A DNA stretch of 64,000 nt from Siphonodentalium dalli (GCA_032622095.1 CP136069.1:36120194-36184193), one strand, 5' to 3'. Counted from the first letter of the stretch, positions 1 through 11,856 are shown. A program made the numbers and translations. The notes: generated from the letters alone by a model not told the origin.

Positions 1-192
1 TTTATTAAACTCTTTTTATTCGTACCATATTAGGAAAACTCTTAACATGGAACGCTCTTTATTGAGCCATGGTGAAAGAAATGGGGAATCGACTTAGAAT
101 AGTTGTTATCGTGATTTATTCAACATACTCTCCACTTTAACTGCAATTGTATGTATTCGTAACCATGACTGACTTGTCAAATTCAACGCTCT
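1..192. other. left edge, no feature seen
   Basis: AT-rich sequence with no gene recognised. A short phrase resembling aacgctctttatt occurs here and again just inside the THAP-like relic, which hints at a small local duplication. Confidence 0.4.
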
Positions 193-390
193 TTATTTGG
201 TACATGTAATCGGTTTCTGATTTTGCGCAACGAGTTTCCCACATAAATCGCGCCAAATGGCACGTAAACGAACATCATTTGGAAATGAATACAGCATTAT
301 ACCTAACTGAGAGTCACTAGACCGACCACAGCCGAAAACATTGCATTTATATGGCATTGTTACGAATGAATGATTGTAAATACGGGACAC
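193..390 (-). pseudogene. partial THAP-type zinc-finger domain
   Basis: A 65-codon reading frame on the minus strand. From its second Met (codon 12) it reads like the start of a THAP domain: Met-Pro, then a Cys-x4-Cys pair, a Ser-Phe-Pro-x-Asp motif and the invariant Trp nine residues later. THAP domains are C2CH zinc modules of about 90 residues that bind DNA; they occur in host regulators and in P-element-type transposases. A later Cys (in Pro-Ile-Thr-Cys) fits the third ligand, but a TAA follows two codons after it, so the final His-Phe of the usual C-x2-H-F motif is missing. There is no obvious splice donor before the stop. It is either a truncated relic or one exon of a gene running off the left edge. 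The family call rests on motif spacing alone. Confidence 0.5.
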
Positions 391-1036
391 TCGGGGTATA
401 TATACGGAAAATTAAAACAACATCGTGAACACGCGCCCTAATAGAGTTCACATGCCTGCTCGTGTTTTTATAAGCTTTATTTTTGACACGAAAGTGTTAC
501 CTACCCCGCTCAATCGGCCTTCTATAGTTTTTTTGTCAAAACAATAAGTTTCCAAACAGCGCTTAAGACAAATCACAAGTGAATATAACTCACCGCGCGA
601 TGACAATTAACAATGTGTATACAATGCTATTGATATTCCCCGCAGCAATTCCATCACGCTCACGCGCTGAGGTCTATTCCGTCGTCATATAGGTAGACAC
701 AATTAACTCCGATTCCGTGTTTTTAATTAGTTTACCTCGCTTGACGTCATGCGAGGTTTTGCGACGGAGATAGCCGACAACCGCTGGCGGTATTATTTAT
801 TTATTTCTCGGCTTAATTATTACGCGATTTTTATGGGACTTGGATTATTGTGATCACAATAGGGGTGGCTTTCCGATAGAGTTTTGTTGTTTCATGAGCA
901 TTGTAATCCTTTAATGTTGGCATTATGTTGCTTTATCAATTCACCAATGGTCTCGCTCGCTGCAGCAAGCATATTTGAAGCAATTAACACTCGTACTAAG
1001 TCCATGCCTCCATAAATCTGATATTTAAAAGAGTTT
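391..1036. other. non-coding, repeat fragment at right end
   Basis: No gene seen. The last ~100 bases (about 950-1,030, containing gcctccataaatctgatat) recur in diverged form at about 38,980-39,055, so this is part of a dispersed repeat. Confidence 0.45.
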
Positions 1037-1665
1037 GATATGTGATGGGTGCGACGATTTGCAGTAGGTCCCTATTTGCGGAGGTCACTTTGCGGAGGTC
1101 ACCGAATTCGCGGAGGTCCCTAAAATGGGCGATATATGTAGATTTTAATGAGGGAACCACACACACTCCAGGAGATTGCTGCGCGGGTATCCTGATCACG
1201 CAAATTAAATCGCGGAAGTCCCCTAAAACGGGCAAAATATGTTGATTTTATCGAGGGAACGGGTGCGTACTGTATATGTCAATAATCTCCGGGAGTTATA
1301 TATATAGGTGCTAACTAATGAACAATTTATTTGATTGACTTAATAAATAACATCTAATAAATATTCTTCATCTTATTCACAGCTTTAAGGAGTCCTTCTG
1401 GCACACGAGAATATTTATAGCCGTTTGATTTGCACCAAGTGAACTCGGCGCATATATAATTGATAGAACACGTGAACAGACCTCTATTATGATGATCGTG
1501 TCGTTATTTGTTTAAAATGCGTATCAATTGACATATACGCACCCGTTCCCTCATTAAAATCAACATATTTCGCCCATTTTAGAGGGCCTCCGCGAATTGG
1601 GGGTCTTCCGCAAAGTGAACTCCGCAAATAGGGACCTACTGCAAATCGTCGCACCGATATGTGAT
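1037..1665. mobile_element. Mutator-like non-autonomous transposon
   Basis: The element spans 1,047-1,655 (609 bp) and is flanked by identical 10-bp direct repeats GATATGTGAT at 1,037-1,046 and 1,656-1,665. It begins GGGTGCGACGATTTGCAG and ends with the reverse complement of that sequence. The inverted repeats extend imperfectly for more than 100 bp (about 1,047-1,150 against 1,526-1,655), and the inner part of the left arm is partly duplicated at about 1,205-1,270. Long inverted repeats with a 9-10-bp target duplication are typical of the MuDR/MULE superfamily. No transposase is encoded. Confidence 0.75.
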
Positions 1666-2562
1666 TATATCTCGTTCTCTAAATCAGCATATGCAAACAA
1701 GATATAATTATATATATTTTTACGATATAAGTTTAAGTATTCACCAAACAATAAATATATCATAGATATAAAATATCTAGTTTGATGCCAACAAAATGGG
1801 AATGACAATTATGATCAATTATGTGTCCCCCAGGGAGCAGTATTAAAACAAATTCTCCCCGATAAGACATTCTCCTATCAGAGTCGGAGTACAATGTTTA
1901 GTGATTGTCGCCATTAAATTTTATTTAACTGTCCGCTGTAGCTTTCTACTGCGCATGTCTTATAAGCCACAGCTTGCTACGGCTACAGTTGTAGCCGGCT
2001 ACAGCCAGCTACAGCTTTTTGCTCCAATACACTCGGAGTTTCCCCAATTTATAAGCGAAAGGAAATTATTTTTTGGTTTTCAAGAGACACATATTTTATT
2101 GATATTACAACAATACTCCTGTTTCTTGCAATCGCAGAGGTGGTTCCTTCAGTACTGATTTAAGCTTCTTCTGATTCTCTTTGATTTCCGACTCGGAAAT
2201 GACTCAAAAACGATTGAATTGATTACAGTTAACTCTTCAAAAGTTGAACTTCGAAGGAAACGTTTTATGCTGTCAAGATTGGAAAACACTGCTCCAATTC
2301 GCTTTCCATGCTTCTAACTTTTGTGAACTTGAACTATGTTGGTCAGCCCCATATATTAACATTCGCTCTGCATTTCGAATAACACAGCTAATTGAAGACA
2401 AACTGTCATCAACATCATTGTTGTTCAATGACATGATGATTTTTGTACACAGTTTACTGTTGAGTACTAGGCTAATTAAAACAGTTTAAAATTAGCCCCA
2501 TGCTCCTCTTGTGTTTTGCTGGGTGATGCCAATAGTTTATGGGTAGGTTAGATAGTCGTTAC
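1666..2562. other. no gene recognised
   Basis: AT-rich, with a short internally repetitive patch at about 1,965-2,015 (repeats of ctacag and gctac). The longest open frames look incidental. Confidence 0.4.
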
Positions 2563-2752
2563 AATTACACTTAAGCGCAATGATTGCGCTTAAGCACAAT
2601 CAATTGCGATTAAGCGCAATCAATTGCGCTTAAGCGCAATTCATTACGCTTAAGCGTAAATGCCATATTTGTGCTTAAGCGTAATATGTGGTATTTGCGC
2701 TTAAGCGCAATTAATTGCGCTGAAGCGCAATTGATTGCGCTTAAGCTTAATT
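2563..2752. repeat. tandem array of a palindromic 20-bp unit
   Basis: About ten successive units built on ATTGCGCTTAAGCGCAAT, each nearly its own reverse complement, with variants such as attacgcttaagcgtaaat. The array is tandem and palindromic together, so either strand could fold at many registers. Confidence 0.85.
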
Positions 2753-3940
2753 CATTATTAAATGTGAATTTGGCCTCCCATACAAATTAGGTTTGTGTTG
2801 TAATTGGTAATTCGTGGAAATAATAATTCACTTGTTTGAATAGCATCACTTGCCTAGCAACCGTCTGTGAGCAACGTTAATTCTGATTGGTTACGGCAAA
2901 GCTATCATCCAATCTCTACATAGGTGACTCGGGAAAACGAGTTCAAAGTTCAAAGTGTGTGTTGGTGTCATGATATATTTTTAGAAACTTATTTTTCGTT
3001 TAACAGTATTGCAGATTCAATGCTCTCCCAGCGTCGAGTGCGTATGCTCAGTACCAACTAAAGTCCACGGTTCCGCCCCTGCGGGGCGTCGCGTACGTGG
3101 GCTTATTAATGAGTTTTCACAAAAAAGGGAATTCCCCTTCATCTTTGAAATCAAATAGAATGCGAGTGTCGTCAGACGTAGTTTAAAGTACCAGCGCATT
3201 AGACGTTTAAGCCTGTAATTGAAAACATATAGTAATGGTGAAGCTGCTTTCATCTTCTATCTATAATTTCGAATGTTTTAGGTGTCACCATATCCACTAT
3301 AGAAATTAACGTGGCCATCCGGTGAAACCGGGAGATGGTATAATAAAGATGCGCTTACAACTGCAAAAGTGTTTACATCTGGGTCAACGAAAATATATCA
3401 TGATATTTCAAAATGGATATTTCTTGCAAATTACTTTTTTAAATATGGTACAGCGGTTATTGTTAAAGAATATCTAAAGACTGTCAACACGCTGGAAATT
3501 AAAGCCCATATACTAAACTTTAATAAATATGTGAAATTTAGCTGTTTCTAGTACCAGAAACTTCTGTTGGATAAAACTGTTTTCAAAAGTGCAATGCAAG
3601 TATCCATGATATCATACCGGAAGACCAGGACAATTATAATTCAATGCTTCTTTATTTAAGAAATATCAGAATTACTTTCATTTAGAAAAACACCTAAATA
3701 GTAGTCTATATTTGAGAATGTCCATGTCATGCCTTTAGATCAATGAGCAATGGAATTATTTGGTGAGTGTTAGGTCATATGTCCATAGCCAAATCCCCAA
3801 CTGCCAATGTAACTCTAACAATGCGGCATATTTCCAGTTGATTGCTCGCTGCTTGAGTGGAATAGCCTGCATACCAACTAGCTGGCGCAGCTGTGTTTTC
3901 TGGAAGAGTGACTGACATCATTGTGCAACATAGAAACAAT
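2753..3940. other. non-coding sequence upstream of lectin duplicon A
   Basis: No recognisable exon. In particular no PAN or EGF exon like those of the 35-37 kb gene is present, although those lie within 6.2 kb of the matching lectin exon in the other copy. Similarity to the second duplicon starts only at about 3,945. Confidence 0.5.
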
Positions 3941-4006
3941 TAATTGAAATAATGTATGCTTTAATGTGTAGCTTATATATCATTAAATAGCATGCTTATG
4001 TTTTAG

Positions 4007-4213
4007 GAACCACCACTGTGATGTGCCGTGATGACATCGGCTACTCAATCCTCACCCGAGAGAAGTGCATTAAAGTTAATGCGGCGATACTAACTAGGAC
4101 CGACGCCATAAACCAGTGCAGCTCAGAAGGAGGGGAACTCCTCCTTGTGAACCATGAGATGGAATTCAACGCCATCAAGACGGTGTTGACATCCTTGGAC
4201 CCCACAGGACAGA
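4007..4213 (+). CDS. C-type lectin domain, N-terminal half (copy A exon)
   Basis: The exon follows a tttttag-like acceptor (AG at 4,005-4,006), ends before GTGAGT at 4,214, and enters and leaves in phase 1. It encodes 69 residues covering the first half of a C-type lectin-like domain: an N-terminal Cys and Arg-Asp-Asp stretch, a Glu-Lys-Cys strand, the first helix (Thr-Arg-Thr-Asp-Ala-Ile-Asn-Gln-Cys) bearing the first canonical disulphide Cys, then the Gly-Gly-Glu-Leu-Leu-Leu-Val-Asn core strand and second helix. It differs from the copy at 41,783-41,989 at 11 of 207 bases, 8 changing amino acids and 3 silent. Its partner exon is at 8,782. The start of this gene would lie to the left; no Met is needed here. 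Confidence 0.85.
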
Positions 4214-7200
4214 GTGAGTATAATTAAAATGATTACACGGAATGGTGTCATGTTTGTCTCTTTAAAACCAACCATAAACTTTCAGATGTATATCTCTAGA
4301 ACTCCGGTTAACACATATCTCGTTATTGTCGAAAATTCGTATATAACGATTGGCTATGGACAATTTATTTGGCAGTGCATTCACCTTCGATAATTTCAGT
4401 GTTATGACTGGCATACCGTTTGTAATCACAAACGCAGCTTCGGAATAGTAATTAAACTCCATGTTCTAGGTGATGAACATATGCCATAAACAGCCACACA
4501 CACTATACATGTTCCATGATTACTTACCAGTATAAATATCTTACATGACTATTATGCGTTCTGATTGGCTCCACACTGCTATACTATTTTCCGATAGTAT
4601 CCAACATGTAGTTGAAATTCTACTCACCTACATGTACTGGTCTTTTGTTTTATAATAGTAACATATTAATGTGGCGCAATCGGATTGATGCCGGAAGACA
4701 AGACAAATCTGAAACTATATATGTACCTTGTAAATTACGCATCGCAATGTCGGCATGTTATTATACGTATTAATTCATTTCATGACTATACAAGCGTCCA
4801 ATCATAGCTACAACATGTATGCAAATAGTTGTCCAATTATCGTTTAAATTGGATTTGAAATTGTTGATGGAGCCATCTACAAGTAGGTCATATTCGTGCT
4901 TGTAGTTTGTTACAATTGTTTGTGCATCTGGATAACTGTTTCTACTCCTCCTTGAGTTATACGGTAAGTTCGTCTTGGTCTTCCTGTTTCCGAGAGTAAC
5001 GGAGATATAGTCATATAGTATTTGTGGACTATTTTAGACATTTAAACAACATCGTTCCTCAATTGGCGATATTCTGGAGTTGGTGTTCCTAACGATTGTA
5101 ATCGATCTTCATATGGTAGGTACTCCGATAATCCATTCGTGTAGATATTGCCATGTGATTCGGTGTCGACGAACTGTTGAACTGTTAAAGTTGAAATCAC
5201 GTTTAAAGGTTCATAAGTACTAATGTCAGATGTTGGTGGAACATCGTGGGAAACTGAAATTTCAGTTGTATTTTATCTCGAGCCCACGATTTGTCATCTA
5301 CATGGTATTCAATACGTAATGTAAGTTTCCGAATGTTATCCACATGGCGCTTTATCATACGACCACCATCTAACTGAGCTAATATTGATACCGGAACAAT
5401 CATCTCGATTACTACTCCGAAGTACTTAACGGAAACTGTATCATCACTATCAAACGAACGGTTACGAGCAGGACTATCGTGTTCTTTTTTTGTATCATAT
5501 CAGAGACACCAGAATTTCGGAACAAACACGATGAACGATGAGGTATGATTGTATACAAAGTTTACAAAGTCACATCATATATTGCATAGGCGTTGTTTTC
5601 ATGAGATTAGCTATACTTATGTAAACATTACGATATCAATTCCCGAGTTCTCTCGGTCAACCATGATTGTATATATACGATGTTACATATGTAGAGTTTT
5701 CCGGCTGTTATCTCTGTATTGCATGCATCTGGTAGGACAATGTCTTAATGATCTGATGGTGAGTCTGATAGGCCTACCGTCTGATGCCAAATGCTGGCTA
5801 TTTGCTGCTGAGATGTTCAGAAGCAATTTCAGGTCAGATTCCTTTCTAACAAAAAAGAATATATAATTAACTTAGAAATGTTCAGTTTGACTAGTTTCGG
5901 AAAAGAATATTCATTTCCAGTCTCATAGGAATATTACGTGCTGTACATGTCTCCGGCTATTATCTGTTTACTGGCTACAGTCCTAGCGTGACAACTAGTA
6001 ATATGGCTACCATATGTCAAGAAATGCATACGTGTCCACATAAATCCTCTCAATAAATAAATGTACGCCGTTTTAACTACGATACATGACGTAGAGACGA
6101 AAATAAACGCCGTTGCGACTAAATACACACCAACATTATTGCGCGGTGCGAATGTATATTTCTTAATAGAGTATATATTGGCACAAACTTTACAGGAGTG
6201 GTTAAACACCTATGCATGCCTTATATATAGTAGATAACTCTTTATCGGCGACGACATAGGGAATATATTATACTTTGTTCCTAACTGAAATATGACTTTG
6301 TACGTACGTATACATGCAGGGTCTTTTGTTGAGAAATTTCCAAAATTAAAAGTAAATCCTTCCAGAATGGTTTGTTTAGAAATCCATACATTACATCACA
6401 TAACTTAAATTAAATTATCAGGTATTTGAAGTGAGTGATTGACTTTTGAAATGTCATAAGTAGATACACGAATCACACCGCTGCATGTGTTTGCATGCAT
6501 TTGTGCCTATACTGAAGTTGGCCGTTGGCATTGATCGAATAGTCTCTTGATGAATCCTGATTGTGATTTGGAGCAGGCTGATACTGTATGCTTGGCTGGT
6601 TGAGCGAATCTGACCATGTGTGACTACAGTGAATGGCAAAGACAGCTGTCGAATGTATGGTGATGTTGATGTCAGTTTGAAATCAGGATATTATATAATT
6701 TATGGAGATTATCGGACTGCTAATATGTATGTACGTGTGCACAAAGTCAGGTTTTTGTTGTTAAGTATGTGCCAAATAGTTTTAAAATCTGGTACCTGTA
6801 TGTGTAGTCTTATTTACTACATGTGATATGTTTATTTGTTTTCAGTGAATTTGGTGACGTTTTTTATACTCTCCTGCCAAATGTAAAATTTGGCACACAT
6901 GTCCCATTAACTCTCTTTATATACTTAATACTCAATGATGAGTAGTTCCCACAGGAAATGTTCGGACAATAGGTCGTTTGTCGACCTTGTTATATGAACA
7001 TTTCCCAACCAATAAAAATGAATCTTTCTGCTCTTGTATTATTTGTTTTTCTGCCTGTCGTCTGCTTTTATTATCTGAACACCCCTCTAAATGAAGAATA
7101 TATACTGTTCCAATGTATATATAGTTTTATGTTTCACATCACCTATAAATGGCGCCTTCTGACGGGTCAAAAGCTGTGTTATATATTGTATAGAGTTGTG

Positions 7201-8781
7201 CTAAATTCAGCAGCAATCTAGAGAAAACAGATATGGATATATATCATAATATTTACTGAGCATGTCCAAATGGAATAAAAACATTGCTGTGAAAACGTTT
7301 TTCACGACACGAACGTGCGAAGTGGCAAAATTCGGATGAATTCACCTTGCCGCGCAATTTCAGGTTATTTCAAAATAAAACTTAAATACTACTTGTTTCG
7401 GGTTATTGAACCAGTGTTCAATGCATTCGTGCGACAATTGTGTTTCTTAAACTGTACCAGTAAGTGGATAGGATAATCATATCTGTTGATCTGTTAACTT
7501 TCCATAAAGGGACATTGAACAATCCAGCAGTTTGTGTTGGTGGGCCACAGTTATGTATATATAAGGTCGTACACAAGGAACACCGACGATATAGTATGAA
7601 TGCAATAAGTTCGATTTATTCGAACAGAACGAAATAGTTATAGAGGTTTAATCGAAATAGCTTGTCTTGTCGTTGACCACTCATATATAGTTCCCAGCGG
7701 GATGCCATTTTAGTTCACTCCAGTTCGCGTCGTGAACTATACCACGCTGGTCATTCTATAATCCCCGCTGTGGGCAGTAAACCCCGCTGCGGGCTTCAGT
7801 AGACCGCACATCGGACTGTAACAGATGCAGTTTTCCACACCACGAGTAGTCTAATTAGTTAAAAGTAGTCAATTTAGAAGTTATACAAACCAGTGGAAGA
7901 CGTATATGATATTCAATGCCTGCTTATGCTGTGACAGGAGTTCAGAGAAAATTCAGATATCAGTTCTCGAGAAAAACACAATCTTAGTCGAGCGCATTCG
8001 GAATTTCGGGTTAAATTTAAGTTTCAATCAGCAAAACATTCACTGCAGACACTTCTCGAGAATGTTTGTTTCAAACATGGATCAGTCTATATGGGACAAT
8101 CTACCCGTGACGTGTTTTAATAATAAAACCCCCAAATCCCTATCCAGTAACTCGAATAAAGGCATCTTTCCAAACATACCGTACATCGATAAAGTAAAAC
8201 GCAATGCGCGCAGGAGTAAACTCCCACGCAGGCAAAAATCTTGCCCGCTTCGGGTTTTACTCCGACATCGCAGAGTGTCACATGCAATTGCCAATATTTT
8301 CCTACTTAAATGCAGCAAATTCCACTGTGATTTTAAATTTAGTTGCCACAACTATCTATATCAATGGAACGTTGACAACGTTGTCCAAGCTGAAAACACA
8401 CACAATTGAAACACGGAAGTTTATTCTCCCACTTCATCGCGCATTTCGTCACTTTATTGAGCTTTATTCATCGAACTATTAACATTTTGTTGAAGCTGGG
8501 TTCATCACGCACTTCGTGGATCCGGAGTTGTGTCCGAAGAAAACCAATTTATAACAAAATATCCCGCAAAACAAACCTGCCTGTACTCTTCGTTCGTGCC
8601 TGCAACGGGGTTTACTCAATGTTTGCCCGCATCGGGTATTATATGATAACCAGCGTGTATACCCACCCCACTGGGCACTCCAACTAGGTAGCCAACTACA
8701 AGACATGCTGTGCTTATTGTATAACTGATGGAAGAGTCCATTTATTAAGACATGATTATTTCTCATTTGTTCTCTCCACAG
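4214..8781 (+). other. lectin copy A intron
   Basis: A 4.57-kb GT-AG intron joining the two lectin half-domain exons. It aligns with the matching intron of copy B except where one copy carries an insertion. It contains one TIR transposon (7,742-8,657) and an 80-codon-scale open stretch near 6,050-6,215 that is broken in this copy. Otherwise it has no recognised content. Confidence 0.75.
7738..8661. mobile_element. 916-bp TIR element with TATA target duplication
   Basis: The element is 7,742-8,657, flanked by TATA at 7,738-7,741 and 8,658-8,661. The left end reads ccacgctggtcattc and the right end is its approximate reverse complement; the similarity continues through a cccgctgcgggc-like block on both sides for ~55 bp. 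The equivalent position in copy B (about 62,340-62,350, ctctatacccaccc) is uninterrupted, giving an empty site. The 167-codon open frame at 7,906-8,409 resembles no transposase I know and is probably incidental. Confidence 0.75.
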
Positions 8782-9002
8782 ACCACTACTTCATCCAAGG
8801 AAACGACATCGGGCTTGATGATACATTCACCGACGACGTGGGAAACATGATGACGTATTTTGACTGGTACACAGATGAACCTGATGCGGGTTGGACGGAT
8901 TGTCTTGCATTGTCGTGGGAGGATAACACATGGAAGCACGACGGATATGATTGTCAAGTGATACTCACATTCATGAGTATCTGCCAAATGACAGCGGCGT
9001 AG
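8782..9002 (+). CDS. C-type lectin domain, C-terminal half (copy A last exon)
   Basis: The exon follows a pyrimidine-rich tract and CAG ending at 8,781, continues in phase 1 from 4,213, and stops at TAG 9,000-9,002. It encodes the second half of the lectin fold: an Asp-Trp-Tyr-Thr-Asp-Glu-Pro-Asp segment where many family members have Glu-Pro-Asn, then Trp-Thr-Asp-Cys, Trp-Lys-His-Asp-Gly-Tyr-Asp-Cys and the closing Met-Ser-Ile-Cys-Gln. The four canonical disulphide cysteines are thus all present across the two exons. Glu-Pro-Asp and Trp-Lys-His-Asp in place of Glu-Pro-Asn and Trp-Asn-Asp mean calcium-dependent mannose binding cannot be assumed. It is one codon shorter than copy B and differs at 12 residues, clustered in two patches. 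Confidence 0.85.
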
Positions 9003-10650
9003 AGCAAATTGACGATTTCCATCCTGACTCAGGACAGTTTCAGACGGCACAGTCTAGGGGAGTGGCTACAGGGTCTCCGTTAGGTTGTGAGTTTACCTTG
9101 CAGGTTCCAGATGCACAACAAATTGAAGCATATCGAAAAATTCCCAATGCGACGACTCCCTCTTCACCCGGTCCTTGGGTTAGAACGATCAAACTGGTAC
9201 CTCTAACTTTGCAACTATTGGATATGTTCAATTGACAACACTATAATGGTTGGAAATTCCCAACTGACGGCCATTGCTGTCCAAAACATATCACCAAACA
9301 AATAGGAACATTTTCAAAATTTCATTGGTTGGAATATCAAACTACCAGAACAAACACAACCAACTTCTAATCAGAAATTTCTAAAAATGTTTGTCAGGCA
9401 TGAAATTTCAAACGGTTGCAAAGGTTGAGCCGTCGAGGTTATATTGATTGATAGGTTGATATCCATTGTAAAAAGCCACACCGACTTCTTGTTTCAAAGT
9501 GTTTCTAAAATATTCTAATGATAATTGTTTCTCCTATTGGATGCTTTTATTTCTATGCAAAAAATTATTAAATCATATCGAACCTTCTCACAAATGCTAC
9601 GAATCCAACGTGTTTCTAAAATATTCATTGTGTTTCTCCTATTGCGTAGTATTATTTCTACGGAAAAGTTTGATTGAATCATTTCGAACTCCTCATACAA
9701 ATATCTCACCATTTTCTTTGTAATAATCCAAAACAAATGCCAGTTTATTTAAACACCCCCCAAAAAACATTCCACGGCCTTTAAACGTTAATATACTATG
9801 CATTGCTGCTTTTACTACAGATTCATCATAATAACACTAAATAATTCTTTAAATTAGAATAATTATCCATGGAAGTATTCACGACAGGCACGGTACTGCT
9901 GATATCTATTATGTTTTGTAGATATGTGTTGTGCAAAGTATACGAAGCGTTTTGTTTTCGATGTTGATTGGTATCTTGGATAACAAAGTGACGTTCCTTT
10001 AAAATTTTCACTCGAAATATATCTAATAGCAACTACTAACGCCATAAGCTACATACAATAAATCACTATGATACAAGTCGACCGGAAAGACCACTGTTCT
10101 ACAAACCAACTTGGTAATTATGACGTGAATGACGGTTATTCTGGTAGCCATCGTGGCTGGCATTTTGAACTATTCCTATCTCTTATAATTTAGCCTGTTT
10201 GGTTCTGTTTATTTAAAAGTATTTTGCCGATAATTGGATAAATGCACTAACAATTGCATAATTTCTTCACAATTTTGAAAAATCGCGATATTCGGACGTT
10301 TTGACGAAAAAAAAACAAAAACAGAAAACACACTAACAAAAATGCTTCTTGATACAATTATTGAATAGTAGATACTTGTCTATGCTATATCCAAAAGTGG
10401 CACTTGCACAAACAAATATTTACAAAACATACTAAATAGTAGCAGTATCGTGTCTGTCATGAATACTTCCATGGATTAATGTGCACAATTAGGAGCCAAA
10501 CTTCTGCATTTATTTACTTTGTTGGGTGACACACATGAGCCAACAGATTCGCTAAGAAAAACATCACTGCGCACTTATGATATATTTTGTATCCAAAATC
10601 ATATATGATTATCGTTCTTGTTAAAGGTTGTCCAATGTGCATCATTGAGC
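9003..10650 (+). other. 3' flank of lectin copy A
   Basis: Probable 3' UTR and downstream DNA, conserved with 62,693-63,770. A stretch at about 9,790-10,215 has no counterpart in copy B and is either an insertion here or a deletion there. The first clear AATAAA seen is near 10,058, more than 1 kb past the stop, so the true polyadenylation site is undetermined. Confidence 0.5.
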
Positions 10651-11403
10651 GTTGTATATACACGCAGATATATTGAGCGCCACCAAATAATTTATGTACA
10701 TCTAAATTTATACCATTGGGAGCGCTGCGTGCAGTCATGTAGTGATCACACCCAGTATAACTAGCAATTGTATCATTGACTCTACACGTTAATATACAGT
10801 TATGTCTTTATAGATTTTTAATCAAAAATCAAACGGTTTGATTACAGGGAGTCAACAGAGACCTTGGGCAAAATCACGAATACGATTACGGATATGGAAA
10901 TATTCGATTTTTACACACGGGGTTCTTATGTGAGACGAAATATACCCCACGTAGTTTAATAATGTGCAGATGTGTCAAGAATGTGCCGTCGGTCCTGCTT
11001 GGGTACGCTCTAACAGTGTCCGTGTGGTGTATAATACACGAATAAGAACATGGAATCTGAAAGAGACACACATTACTTTTTCCATCAAATATATGTGTAA
11101 CTGGATATAGTGGGGTATATGCCAATTAGCCATCGTCTGTAAATTGTGATGGTGTCAACCTTACTAGGAGAATACATGTATATCCTATCCGTAATCGTAA
11201 TAGTGATTTTAGCGAAAGATCACTATTTAATATCGCATCAAGACGAACGTAAAAAGCACACACAAGTGTGTTAAATTCGGCTCGGAAGCATTCCATAACA
11301 GGCAGGACACCTAAGTTTTTGCAACCTATGAATAATATTATCAAATTTCCTTTGTGATGCCCATTTCAAGAATTTAATTCAAATTGTTGTACAATATCTA
11401 TAT
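10651..11403. other. no gene recognised
   Basis: Non-repetitive sequence between duplicon A and the broken reading frame. Short minus-strand open patches occur but are interrupted often. They might belong to the same degraded gene as 11,404-11,856. Confidence 0.3.
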
Positions 11404-11856
11404 GTGGCCAGTTATCACAAATACCTCAATCGTAGTAGAATGGTTCATCGCTTCGTCCACCGCCCGTTTAATATTATATCCGAGATTAGTCAGCCCGTCC
11501 ATTTTCTTCATGATAGCGTTATGTATGGGTGATGTTTCCAATCGACGTCTGTAATTTTTGAGAAAGAGATCAAAATCTTCGTCGATGCATTACCGTTGAA
11601 CGTTTTCCTCAGCCTCTTATTCTGACATGTTATCTTTATTCATTAGTTGGTCAACCATATGGAACCACAATTCCACTGCTTCCGCGTCATTGCTGACGTT
11701 TTTATATAGACTATTGAATGTATCTGTTTCGTTGACACGTTCCACAGCCTTCGTACAGCCGATCACTGGGCCGTAGAATGACGCACCGCTACCGGTGACA
11801 CTATCTATCATCGTCCGAATCTGATAAACTTTCCCGAGCGCACCGTTTATTTTCAT
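11404..11856 (-). pseudogene. unrecognised coding relic with in-frame stops
   Basis: One minus-strand frame stays protein-like for about 150 codons, broken only by two TAA stops 9 codons apart (about 11,617 and 11,590). The first part (11,856-11,617, 79 codons) contains Ser-Val-Thr-Gly-Ser-Gly and Ala-Val-Glu-Leu-Trp-Phe. The second part is rich in charged, helix-compatible sequence (Asp-Glu-Asp-Phe-Asp-Leu-Phe-Leu; Met-Lys-Lys-Met-Asp-Gly-Leu) and reaches a GAG|GTATTT that could be a splice donor near 11,425. Upstream to about 11,935 a different frame looks coding, suggesting a frameshift. I do not recognise the family: an old host gene, a large transposon or an integrated viral gene are all possible. 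Confidence 0.4.

Larger units (their letters stand above)
3945..10650 (+). repeat. segmental duplicon A (lectin locus)
   Basis: This segment aligns with 41,715-63,780 in the same orientation. It covers both lectin-domain exons, their intron and the 3' flank. Matching blocks read by eye: 3,945-5,510 with 41,715-43,160; 5,530-5,590 with 43,425-43,467; 5,595-7,190 with 47,690-49,270; 7,197-7,737 with 61,826-62,340; 8,662-9,720 with 62,348-63,345; 10,215-10,650 with 63,395-63,770. The gaps correspond to insertions specific to one copy. Divergence is around 5% in the first exon and looks higher in the introns, so the duplication is not recent. Confidence 0.85.

Noticed and set aside
7906-8409. 167-codon frame inside the 916-bp TIR element
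   Set aside because: No transposase motif, and an overlapping long frame lies on the opposite strand. It is probably chance in a less AT-rich element.
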